Shown: positions 18,996 to 28,137 of the stretch, one piece after another
Layout of the letters: each line of letters opens with the position of its first letter
How positions within the stretch are numbered: position 1 is the first letter of the stretch
Source of the DNA: CAVOJV01 sp963696325
GTDB taxonomy: Bacteria; Pseudomonadota; Gammaproteobacteria; Competibacterales; Competibacteraceae
Assembly (NCBI GenBank): GCA_963696325.1
Contig: CAVOJV010000027.1
Location: forward strand, 1-47,374
Length of the DNA stretch: 47,374 nt
Direction of reading: 5' to 3'
The notes under the pieces: generated by a model
The model's database searches: none
Told to the model about the DNA's origin: nothing
Seen by the model: only the letters and a program-made list of their open reading frames with translations
Position numbers and translations under genes: made by a program

Positions 18996-19040
18996 GGAAT
19001 ACAGCGAAGAACAACAGCGGGGGGCGTACAATCTAGAGGT

Positions 19041-20957
19041 ATGTCTGACCGGAGTGATTGGCTGCGAGGCGCGTTGCGTAATCTTGGAGAGGAATTCTTG
19101 GGCACTGTCACCCGATTCTTCAACTATTTTGCATGTGCAGCTCTTTTGTTCATGCCCAATCCCTGTTTTGATGGACGTTGGCATGAGAGCCACATTTGGT
19201 CCTATTCCATTCTAGGCGGAATCGAAATCCAAGAATTTCTCATGGTGATCCTCGTGTTCTTTGGCGTTGCAGCGGTGGAATTGAGGGAGGAGGGCATATC
19301 CAGATAGACCTCCTGATAGGAAAGCTCTCTACAGAGGCGACGAAATGCAGTTTCGAGTTTTCATATACACAGTGTCTTTCCTGGTGCTTTTTTTAATCTC
19401 CTCCCAGCTAGTGGCTCTAGGGAATAAAGAGGCTTCAGAACGATGAATTAAGCAAAGCTCTAGAGGTGCCCCTGTGGATCTTCCCTATGCTGGGCGCGTT
19501 GGGAGCTTTTTTGTTGGGTTTTGTCCTTCTGGTTCGTTTTTTGAGATCTCTTCAGCATTTGCTCGAACAGGGCGGATGGGCATGGTCGATCGTTGCATTG
19601 CTGATGGGATGCTCCCTCTTCTTCGGACCTATGCTCGGCCTGAGACCCTGCGGGGCTCAGCGGCGCTGCCAACGGGATTCTGGGCATACTCTTTCTTTTT
19701 GCCCTCCTCTTCTTAGGGGTGCCGATCGGATTCGGGATGGCCATCACGGGGTTCTTGGGTTTGATGGTGCATCCATAAGGCAGTGCTGCCATCCCTGGCC
19801 ATGCTTGGCATCGGCCCCTATGATGTCGTCGGCTTCATATATGCTTACGGTAGTGCCCTTGTTCATACTCATGGGGGAATTGGCCTACCACTCCGGAATC
19901 AGCAGTGAACTTTTTGGAGCAGCGAGCAAATGGTTCGGCCGGGCAAGAGGGGCATCGCCATGTCAGCGGTGGCAGGTTGCGCCGGTTTTGCTGCGGTATG
20001 CGGTGACAGCCTTGCTACGGCAGTCACGATGGGAACTCTGGCTATTCCGGAAATGAAGAAAAAGAACTACGAGATGGGATTGGCAACTGGTTCCTTCGCC
20101 GCCGGAGGGACCCTGGGCATCATGATCCCGCCGAGCGTCGGGTTCATCTTTTATGCCATCGTGACTGAGGAGTCCATAGGCAAGCTGTTCGTTGCAGGAA
20201 TTGTACCTGGAATCGTGCTGGCCGCGTTATTTATCGGATACATCGCTATCATCACGAGGCTCGACCTCAACTAGCCCCCCAGGGGGAACCCACCACCTTC
20301 AGGGAGAAGCTTCTTTCCCTGAAGGGAGTCGTGGGTATGCTGATTCTCTTCATTGTAATTCTCGGGGGAATACTGAGCGGAGTATTCAATGCCATTGAAG
20401 GGGGAGCTATCGGAGCGTTTGGCGCTTTTGTCTATGCCCTTTTAAAAAGACGTGTGACGATTCAAATGCTGTTTGCTTCTCTCAAGAGTACACTGAACAT
20501 TACTTGCAAGCTTCTCATGATTCTGATGGGTGTGGGCATTCTCGGGTATTTCCTCGCCGCAACACGGCTTCCCTTCGCTCTGGCGGATTTCATCACCGGC
20601 CTGGGGGTCAACCGTTATATCGTCTTTGCCCTCGTGATCATCTTTTTTCTCGTCCTGGGCTGCCTGCTGAACGTCATCCCCATGATCCTCCTTGTATTGC
20701 CCACCATTTTCCCGATGATTACCGCTCTGAGCTTTGACCCGATCTGGTTTGGCGTCTGCACAGTTCTCATGATGGAGGCGGGCCAGATAACCCCGCCGAT
20801 CGGGGTAAACGTTTTTGCCATAGCGACTGCATCCGGTGTACCCATGTACACCGTCTTCAGAGGGATTTTACCTTTTTTTATCTGTATGCTCGTCTTGCTT
20901 GTACTCATGACCATTTTCCCCCAGATGGTACTGTTCTTGCCGAAACTTCTTTTTTGA
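19041..20957 (+). CDS. dctQM: Fused TRAP transporter permease DctQM (frameshifts)
   Basis: ATG 19041 lies 46 bases after dctP. A small four-helix DctQ part (FFNYFACAALLFM; GIEIQEFLMVILVFFGVAAV; TVSFLVLFLISSQLVALG; PLWIFPMLGALGAFLLGFVL) is followed by a connecting helix WAWSIVALLMGCSLFFGPML. The DctM part then begins with GILGILFLFALLFLGVPIGF and continues (MSAVAGCAGFAAVCGDSLAT, ATGSFAAGGTLGIMIPPSVG, LLNVIPMILLVLPTIFP, EAGQITPPIGVNVFAIA). No stop or start codon separates Q from M in the corrected frame, as in SiaQM-type fusions. About 638 residues. Shifts are near 19295, 19365, 19440, 19650, 19775, 19830, 19955 and 20270. Confidence 0.75.
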
Positions 20958-21008
20958 GAAGTAATGAAACGCTTAGCGTCACCTTGACCGATCGAGAGAG
21001 GTGTTTCC

Positions 21009-22255
21009 ATGGACAAAACAGTTGAAGATCTGCTGAGAGAGCGGGAAAAAAAGGGTCAATGACGCCATTGCATTGAAGCAACCCGATCGGATTCCTGTCG
21101 TATGCCTTTTTGGGTTTTTTCCTGCCAGATGGGCGGGCATGACTTATCAGGAGGCCATGTACGATTATGACCAAACCATGAGAGCGTGGGTCGACGCTAT
21201 GGTCGAGTTCGCCCCCGACATGTATGATGACCCTTTTCCGGGGCGTTTTTGGGGAAGAATTCTCGAGGCCCTCGATTTCAAACAGCTGAAGTGGCCCGGG
21301 CAAGATATAAAACCGATGGCGAGCTTCCAGTTCGTGGAAAATGAGTACATGGAGGAGTCGGAATACGACCATTTTCTCTCCGACCACACCGATTTCATGC
21401 TGAGAAGATACTGGCCAAGGATATTTGGGGCGTTAGGCCCTCTGAAGGACCTCCCACCGGTGAAGACGGTCTACAGCTACAATTGGATTGGCAAATTTGC
21501 TTCTTTAGGCACTCCAGCTGTTTCAAAGGCGATAGAAGACCTGATGGCAGCGGTGAAAGAGGTTCGGAAGATGGTAACCGGGTCGGAAGAATACGCCGCC
21601 CGAATGAAGCGGCTTGGGTTTCCACCTCAATTCGGATGTGCCACGCATGCTCCATTCGATGTGATATCCGATTTTTTCAGGGGAACAAAGGCGGCCATGC
21701 TGGACATGTATCGAAGACCTGAAAAGCTGCTTGAAGCGGTGGAACGGATGTTGCCCGTGATGCTCGAAAACGGGCTCATAGCAAAACAAAGGGGTGTTTT
21801 TCGCGTTTTTATTCCCCTCCACAAGGGAATTGATGGCTTCATGTCGCAGGCTCATTTCAAAACCTTTTACTGGCCAACGCTCAGGAGGCTCATCCTTGGT
21901 CTTATCGACGAAGGCCTGAACCCGTTCGTTTTCTGGGAGGGCGACTGCACATCCAGGCTGGAGACGATCGGCGACATCCCAAAGGGGAAAGCGGTGTACA
22001 TGTTCGAGCGGACCGATGTGTTCGAGGGCCAAGGAAGTCCTGGGCGATGTCGTTTGCATCCGCGGGAGCGTCCCACTCTCTATCCTTTCCACGGGTACGC
22101 CGGACGATATGAAGGGTTACTGCAAGAAGCTGATCGATATCGTTGGGAAAGGCGGCGGCTTCATCATGGACTCTTCAACAGTTCTCGATGATGCCAAACC
22201 TGAAAATGTGAAAGCGATGTTTGATTTCACGAAAGAATACGGGAGGTACGCGTAA
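21009..22255 (+). CDS. Uroporphyrinogen decarboxylase (URO-D)-like methyltransferase-family protein (two frameshifts)
   Basis: About 415 residues. ATG 21009 (MDKTVEDLLREREK) follows GAGAGGTG. The frame changes near 21055 (A/G run) and near 22010. Seen are ALKQPDRIPVVCLFGFFPAR, typical of the N-terminus of URO-D-like proteins, PFDVISDFFRGTKAAMLDMY, a PLHKGIDGFMS histidine motif, FYWPTLRRLILGLIDEG, and C-terminal KKLIDIVGKGGGFIMDSSTV, which resembles the last strand of the barrel in MtaA/MtbA and vinyl/aryl ether demethylating relatives. In anaerobes such proteins often act in corrinoid-linked methyl transfer and not in heme synthesis. It follows the TRAP genes by 51 bases, so it may act on the imported compound. 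Confidence 0.78.
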
Positions 22256-22345
22256 GAGCAGGATGCAGAGTCATTCCCCGGTGGTTGAGACTTTTAGAGC
22301 CGGCAAAAACGAAGACGGGAGAGGTCTCATAAAGGAGATGTCCGG

Positions 22346-23194
22346 ATGAGCAGCACCATCTTTACCGCGACAGGCTGCGCTCGATGCAAAATCGCCAAAA
22401 ACTTAATGGATGAGCGTGGCATTGCCTACAAAGAGCTGGACATCAAGGGGGATGGGAAGGATGCGTTCGGCGAGTTTTACAGGAACAACCGGAGTGCTGT
22501 CTTCCGTGGAAAGGAGGGAATCGAGTTTCCGATTTTCACCGATGACGCCACCATTCGGCAGGGGGTCGGCGTGGTTTTGGCTTACCTTCATGCAGGAACG
22601 AAGCTGGATCGCTTTATCGGGCGCAGTGAACTGTCCCATGGCTGGATGGATGGGATTCGTGTTTCAGAGGGGGATCCTTCACTGGCGGATGATCTCATCG
22701 CCGTGTTGGGCTACATTAAGAAGAATGGACTGAACCTGCAGTTGGATACGGACGGTCGTAATGCTTCAGTTCTAGAAAAGCTGCTGGAGCATAAGCTGGG
22801 GGATCGGGTCGTCATGGAGGTTAAAGGCCCCTTGGCTCTCTATGCCGGCATACTGAACAAAGAGATCGACCCGGACGAGATCAAAAGCACGATAAGGCTC
22901 GTAGCGAAATTCCCCGAGCATCGATTCCAGACGACAGTGGCTCCTGTTGTGCGTCAGGAGGAAGGCACACAGGCAATCCGCTATCTGACACCGGAAGAGA
23001 TAGCAGAAACAGCCAAACTCATCCAGGAAGTGACAGGGAGCAATAAACAGCCTTACCTGCTGCGCCTCTTTGACCCAGAGCAGTGTTCCGATCACCGCCT
23101 CAAGGTCGTTGAAAAAATGCCCCCCAATGCGCTGTTCCCTTATCGTTCAGCCGCCCGCAGGCACCAGGTCTTAACCGAGATAGAAAAATCCTGA
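22346..23194 (+). CDS. Glutaredoxin domain fused to a radical-SAM-activase-like domain without cluster cysteines
   Basis: A 282-residue intact ORF (ATG 22346 after AAAGGAGATG). Residues 1-95 form a glutaredoxin fold with CARC as the redox pair and KELDIKGDGKDAF; FPIFTDDATIRQG holds the usual substrate-side loop. Residues about 100-250 (DGIRVSEGDPSLADDLIAVL, GLNLQLDTDGRN, VVMEVKGPLALYAGI, HRFQTTVAPVV) match the C-terminal part of NrdG/PflA-type activating enzymes. However, the CxxxCxxC motif that binds the SAM cluster is absent; the only other cysteine is near the C-terminus (DPEQCSDHR). A catalytic radical-SAM role is therefore unlikely, and a redox or binding role is open. The next gene starts about 200 bases on. 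Confidence 0.7.
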   Translation: MSSTIFTATGCARCKIAKNLMDERGIAYKELDIKGDGKDAFGEFYRNNRSAVFRGKEGIEFPIFTDDATIRQGVGVVLAYLHAGTKLDRFIGRSELSHGWMDGIRVSEGDPSLADDLIAVLGYIKKNGLNLQLDTDGRNASVLEKLLEHKLGDRVVMEVKGPLALYAGILNKEIDPDEIKSTIRLVAKFPEHRFQTTVAPVVRQEEGTQAIRYLTPEEIAETAKLIQEVTGSNKQPYLLRLFDPEQCSDHRLKVVEKMPPNALFPYRSAARRHQVLTEIEKS

Positions 23195-23300
23195 CAGCAC
23201 GTGCAATGGCTGTCGTGCTCGTCTAGAGAAACTGCTTCCATTGGACCCGCTTCATGGACTCGCCTCATCCTTGACACAGGGAACGGATTATAATGTCGAA

Positions 23301-23340
23301 CTATTTGATTTCCGTGTGGTGAGGTATCGAACCATGAACG
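23301..23340. repeat. Repeat family R3 copy B
   Basis: The stretch from CTATTTGATTTCCGTG through GTGAGGTATCGAACCATGAA matches the block at 29263-29335, except that there a 29-base hairpin interrupts it after GTGAGG. It lies in the gap between the glutaredoxin-fusion gene and the FAD oxidase gene. Confidence 0.65.
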
Positions 23341-23392
23341 AAAAGGCCGGTGGATATAGTCCGAGTCCGAAAAATGAATGGAGAGTGTAACC

Positions 23393-24772
23393 ATGAAAGC
23401 AGAAATTAAGAACCGCCTTAAGGATATCGTCGGTCCTGAAAATTTCACGGACAGCCTGATTGATCTCATCGCTTATTCTAAGGACGCGTCGGAGTTCAAG
23501 CACCGGCCTGAGGCGGCTGTGTGGCCCACGTCAACCGCACAGATTTCGGCGATTCTGAGTCTGGCCAACCAAGAGAGATTTCCCGTCACTCCCCGCGGAG
23601 CCGGGACTTCTCTTGCAGGCCTTGCCGTGCCCCAGCAAGGCGGACTGGTTCTTGATCTGTGCCGCATGAACAAAATCCTTGAGATTCGTATCGAAGACCG
23701 CCTGGCGGTTGTTCAAGCAGGTGTGGTTTATGCTGATCTTGAGCGGGCTCTGGCAGCACACAATTTCTTTTTCCCGCCGGACCCGGCAAGCGGCACGGTG
23801 TGTACCCTGGGGGGAAACGTCGCAACGAATGCCGGTGGCATCAAGGGAGCCAAATACGGGACCACCAGGGATTATGTCCTTGCCCTGGAGGTGGTTCTTA
23901 CCGACGGCAGAGTCCTGCACACGGGTTCTAAATGCATGAAAAGCGTTTCCGGTTATGATCTGACCAGGCTCTTTGTCGGCTCGGAAGGGACTTTGGGAGT
24001 GGTCACTGAGATGACCCTCAAGATCAACCCAAAGCCGCTGGCCACAAGCACCGCTATGGCGACCTTCGCTGACCTGGAGGATGCCGGCAGGGCAGTGAGC
24101 GAGGTGATGCGCTCCGGTATTCTGCCCAGGGCACTGGAAGTGGTGGACCAGCAGACCCTTGTTGCGATCAACCAAAATACCGACCTGAATTTGCCACTGG
24201 TGGAAGCCCTGCTCGTGGTCGAGACAGATGGTTATACCAAGGAAGAGAATGAATTCCAGTTGGCAAGAATTATGGACATTTTTAGGAAGAACCACGCGAG
24301 TGATGTGAAAAAGGCCGAATCTCAAAAAGAAGCCGAGGCGCTGTGGACCGCGCGCAAATCCGCTTACGGCGTCATGGCACGGATCAATTATAACCTTTTT
24401 GTCGAGGACTTGACCGTGCCTATCTCTAAAGTCCCTGACATGCTCAGGGCGATATCCGATCTTGCCAAGAAATATGATCTCAAAATCCCGACGGTCGGCC
24501 ACGTGGGCGACGGAAATCTCCATCCCGTGATCAGCTTCGATGGGACCAACTCCGAAGAGGTAAAACGGGTGGAAAAAGCCTCGGAGGAACTTTTCAAGAA
24601 AGTGATCGCGCTGGGAGGAACGCTGACCGGCGAGCACGGCATTGGACTGGCCAAGGCGCGGTTCATGCCCTTGGAGCATGACGATGTGGCTATGGGAGTG
24701 ATGCGTTCGTTGAAGCGCCTTTTTGACCCGAACAACATACTCAATCCTGGCAAGATGGCTCTGGAGGGATGA
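23393..24772 (+). CDS. FAD-linked 2-hydroxyacid oxidase/dehydrogenase, GlcD-type
   Basis: A complete protein of about 459 residues. It has the PP-loop FAD-binding domain (VWPTSTAQISAILSLAN, TPRGAGTSLAGLAVPQQGG, GGNVATNAGGIKGAKYG, FVGSEGTLGVVTEMTLKI) and the FAD-oxidase C-terminal domain with GHVGDGNLHPVISFD and GTLTGEHGIGLAK. I choose ATG 23393 because GGAGAG stands 10 bases ahead; ATG 23378 in the same frame is an alternative. The stop touches the ATG of the next gene (24773), so they are co-translated. GlcD/D-lactate dehydrogenase members oxidise glycolate, lactate or longer 2-hydroxyacids and pass electrons to the Fe-S partner encoded next. Confidence 0.9.
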   Translation: MKAEIKNRLKDIVGPENFTDSLIDLIAYSKDASEFKHRPEAAVWPTSTAQISAILSLANQERFPVTPRGAGTSLAGLAVPQQGGLVLDLCRMNKILEIRIEDRLAVVQAGVVYADLERALAAHNFFFPPDPASGTVCTLGGNVATNAGGIKGAKYGTTRDYVLALEVVLTDGRVLHTGSKCMKSVSGYDLTRLFVGSEGTLGVVTEMTLKINPKPLATSTAMATFADLEDAGRAVSEVMRSGILPRALEVVDQQTLVAINQNTDLNLPLVEALLVVETDGYTKEENEFQLARIMDIFRKNHASDVKKAESQKEAEALWTARKSAYGVMARINYNLFVEDLTVPISKVPDMLRAISDLAKKYDLKIPTVGHVGDGNLHPVISFDGTNSEEVKRVEKASEELFKKVIALGGTLTGEHGIGLAKARFMPLEHDDVAMGVMRSLKRLFDPNNILNPGKMALEG

Positions 24773-25875
24773 ATGGAAGCAAAATACAATTTTGAGAAAA
24801 AATACCGGGATCAGATTCTCAGGTGCTCAAGTTGCGGGTTCTGCAGAGCGGTCTGCCCGGTCTTCGGTCTGACCAAACGTCCAGCCTTTAACGCCAGAGG
24901 GAAAATGTTGGTGCTCAAGGAAGTCATGGACGGAACCATCGAACTTTCTGACGAGCTTATCGAGACTCTCTTTCAATGCACGACCTGCGCCAGTTGCGCC
25001 AATCAATGCCCCTCTGGTGTCAATCCGCCCGAAATCATCAAAGAGGTCAGGAAAGACATGGTTCACATCGGGTCCTGTCACCCCGCCTTCAAGGGGATGC
25101 ATCAAGTTCTCCAATCGCATACCAACATCTATGGCGAGGAGGAGCCTGCGGATTTCGAAAGGCAGCGAAACAAAAAGGCCAGGTACGTCTACTTCATCGG
25201 CTGCGTGGGTTCCTTTCGGCAGGATGAAGCCACTGCAACGACTCTCAATCTTTTGGACCGCCTAAAGGTCGATTACACCCTCATCGATGAGGTGTGTTGC
25301 AGCGGGGTCCTGGAGGATGTGGGCTATGAGATCAACCAGGATTTGGCTAAGAAGAATATAGACCTCATCCTGGCTACCGGGGCAAAGACGGTCATCACGG
25401 GATGCCCCTACTGCTCGCGGACTTTCAACCAGAAACCGCAGTATGGGCAGCTCAAGAGCGAGGGGATCGAAGTCGTCCATCTCAGCCAGTTCCTGAAGAA
25501 CGCTGACGTGAATGTGAAGACGGAGAAGCGGGTCACCTACCATGATCCGTGTGATCTCGGGAGGCATTGTGGCATCTACGAAGAGCCCCGAGAGATCATT
25601 CGTAAGATCGCACCAAACTTTGTTGAGTTGCGCCATAACCGGGCCAATGCGCTCTGCTGCGGGGCAGGAGGCGGTGTAGAGGGGCCTATGCCAAGAATTC
25701 CATTGGAATGGCGCGCATACGCCTGAGTGAAGCCGAGGAGGTGGGTGCCGAGGTGCTGCTGACCGAGTGTAATTCCTGCGTCCACAACCTGAGTAACGCC
25801 AAGCTCAGGGCACAGAATCTCAAAATCTACACGACGGCCCAGTTCCTCAACCAGTTATTGGACCAAGCGAAGTGA
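24773..25875 (+). CDS. Fe-S oxidoreductase with CCG domains, GlcF-type (one frameshift)
   Basis: About 367 residues. Two ferredoxin motifs, CSSCGFCRAVCP and CTTCASCANQCP, are followed by two cysteine-rich CCG blocks (EVCCSGVLEDVG; HDPCDLGRHCG; NALCCGAGGG). A frameshift near 25678 breaks the final part, which resumes as NSIGMARIRLSEAEEVGAE and TECNSCVHNLSNAKL and ends at 25875. It starts at the base following the FAD subunit's stop. It is the electron-transfer partner of that subunit, handing electrons to a membrane quinone or a heterodisulfide-reductase-like protein (family knowledge). A repeat element begins 18 bases downstream. Confidence 0.87.
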
Positions 25876-25892
25876 GTTTGACGCGTCAGGGT

Positions 25893-26059
25893 CTAGCAGG
25901 CTGCTCAAAAACGCGCATCTGCGGCGTTACTCTTATTCCTCATCGTTGCGGCGTACTTCTATGTACGGCCTCACTCTTCGGAATTTCAGGGATGCCTTGC
26001 CAGTACTGCACGTTGTTTGAGCAGCCTGAAGAACATCGTGTTTTTCAGCAACCTGCTAG
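25893..26059. repeat. Dispersed inverted-repeat element, family R1 copy B
   Basis: Termini CTAGCAGGCTGCTCAAAAA and CAGCAACCTGCTAG correspond to copy A at 12146-12304, and the interior retains TCTGCGGCGTTACTC and GCGGCGTACTTCTATGTACG in the same order with substitutions. Like copy A it lies directly after a gene. No ORF in it looks real. Confidence 0.75.
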
Positions 26060-26150
26060 TGTTGCGGCTCTGAGAGACTACCTCCCCACGGGAGGCGGGG
26101 CGCGCATATCAAAGAAACTTCCAGGATTCCACGCAACATGAAGGAGGCAG

Positions 26151-27408
26151 ATGATGCAAGTTTCGGCTCAGCGGCTGCAACTCCCTAAAATGAGGATGAT
26201 CCACCAGCCTCCCTCAGGACAGCCGGCGGTGGATGTTTTGAGGGAGATCGAGCGGGAATGGGCAGGCCTCAAAGACCGGATCGGATCCCTAAGGAAGGGA
26301 AAGTGGCGATCGCCGTGGGCAGCCGCGGCATTTCCAATCTCGTCGAGGTTGTGCGGGCCGTAGTGATGAAATTGAAGGAATCCGGCTGTGAACCCTTCAT
26401 CGTCCCCGCAATGGGCTCCCACGGCGGGGCTACCGCTGAAGGTCAGATCGCGGTTTTAGCGCTCGCGGGATCACCGAAGAAACGGTCGGCGCACCGGTCC
26501 GGGCTACCATGGAAGTGACACCCATGGGCGAAATCGATGGCATTCCCTTATTCATGGACCGTCTGGCTCGAGAAGCCGACGGCATCGTCCTGATCAACAG
26601 GATCAAACCCCACACCAATTTTGTCGGTCCAACAGAGAGCGGCCTGATCAAGATGATTGCCATCGGCTTGGGCAGCCATATCGGTGCGGAGCACTACCAT
26701 CGTCTGTCCGTCGTTCGTGATCAATATAAGATCATCAGTTCAGCCGGGAGGGAACTACTCAAGCGCTGTCGGGTCCTCTTTGGGGTAGGCCTGGTCGAAA
26801 ACCAGAAGCATGAGACTGCTATCGTGAAAATGGGCCGAGCCGAAGAGATCGAATCGATGGAGGTGGAACTCCTCAAGAAGGCGCGGGCCTGTTTGGCCAC
26901 CCTGCCTCTGAAGGAAATCGACCTACTGATCATAGACGAGATGGGCAAGGAAATCAGCGGGGAAGGTATCGATCCCAATGTGGTTGGGCGCGATGTCTGC
27001 GCTTACGGAGCAAAGCGGCCCTGGCCAAGAATTACCCGGATTTTTGTCCGCGACCTGACTGAAGCAAGCGAGGGCAGCGCTATAGGCATCGGCCAGGCCG
27101 ACTTCACGACCCGACGATTGGTGGACAAGATTGACTTCCCGGTTACCGCCATCAACTGTCTGACCTCCTGTGCCCCGAGTCGGCAAATTGCCTCTCACCT
27201 ACCCCAATGACGGGAGGCCATCGCCGCGGCCCTGGTGACACTCAGGCCTTGCGGACTTGATGACGTTCGCATCGTCCATATCAAGAATACCCTGGAACTC
27301 GGAAGCCTGCTGGTGTCCGAAGGTTGCCTTCCGGACCTGCAAGGGAAATCCAGCCTGACCATCGAGGAGGAGGACCTGCAGTGGAATTCGATGGCTCCGG
27401 GAATTTGA
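26151..27408 (+). CDS. LarA-like (DUF2088, nickel-dependent racemase family) protein (several frameshifts)
   Basis: About 419 residues after bridging frameshifts near 26265, 26465 and 27180-27215. The start MMQVSAQRLQLPKMRMIHQP follows GAAGGAGG. Motifs of the LarA/DUF2088 family are GKVAIAVGSRGISN, VPAMGSHGGATAEGQ, VLINRIKPHTNFVG, GLIKMIAIGLGSHIGAEHYH and LIIDEMGKEISG. LarA racemises lactate with a nickel pincer cofactor; many paralogues have other or unknown 2-hydroxyacid substrates. Its position behind the GlcD/GlcF-like pair fits conversion of the wrong hydroxyacid enantiomer before oxidation. The C-terminus resumes as REAIAAALVTL and ends SMAPGI at 27408. Confidence 0.75.
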
Positions 27409-27612
27409 TCTCTCCTTTTGAGGCCATTTAGGCCATTTCAGATTGCATCACAACTCCCCACACGTGGCGCTTCGGATTAAGGATATCCCTTTCCATCCCG
27501 ATCGACATAACCCCCCCTAGAATAATCTTGATATTTTGTTCGTCTTGCTCTTTATTGAGGCTCCGGCAGAATATGAGGTTGAGCCAGTCCGTCCGGATGT
27601 GAACCATTTATG

Positions 27613-27733
27613 AATCGTCTCGAAATAGTATTGACGATGTGCTCCCCCTCACCCTTACCCCTCTCCCCCAGCTTGGGGAGAGGGCGGGGTTGAGGGGGCT
27701 TCTGCGTGTCAATACAATTATGGGACCTTAATA
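27613..27733. repeat. Dispersed long-hairpin repeat, family R2 copy B
   Basis: It shares ATCGTCTCGAAATAGTATTG with copy A at 7773-7914. The outer arms TATTGAC/GTCAATA and the inner CTCCCCCTCA/TTGAGGGGG arms can fold into one long hairpin. It ends 20 bases before the cupin start. The remaining gap (27409-27612) shows no gene. Confidence 0.75.
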
Positions 27734-27753
27734 ACCAGCAAGAGGTGAGTGTC

Positions 27754-28130
27754 ATGACAGAGTACCGATTTCCAAAAGACGATATGCCCGAGAGAAGATC
27801 GCCGGAGGGCGTTGGCCGCTTTGGACGCCTTCTTTTCGATCCCAAAGTGATTCCGGGCGCGCATTGCAGCATGGCCATCCTTCGCTACAATGCAGGCGGC
27901 ATCGGGCCTGCCCATCAACACGAGTCAGAGGTGGAGGTTTTCTTCGGCCTGAAGGGGGTAGGGGACATAGAATTCCACGGGAAGGCTTATCGGCTGGAGC
28001 CAGGAGTTGCTATCTATGTGCCACCCAAGACACAACACCTGACCCGGAACGTGGGCGAGGAGGACCTGGAGTTCGTCTGCTTCTTTGCCCCGGCCACGGA
28101 CCTGAGCTTCATCAGAGGTGGACCGAGTGA
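27754..28130 (+). CDS. Small single-domain cupin protein
   Basis: About 125 residues. The core cupin motif is clear: GPAHQHESEVEVFFGLKGVG (metal-binding H-x-H-x3-5-E) and the second motif LEPGVAIYVPPKTQH. ATG 27754 follows AGAGGTGAG. In the uncorrected frame the ORF runs on through the antisense of the epimerase gene. A one-base correction near 28115 gives the stop after RWTE at 28130, which I prefer because the extension has no cupin character. It may be a sugar or aromatic-compound isomerase/dioxygenase-like metal enzyme or a sensor; no more can be said. It converges on the epimerase gene eight bases away. Confidence 0.75.
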
Positions 28131-28137
28131 TAAGCCT

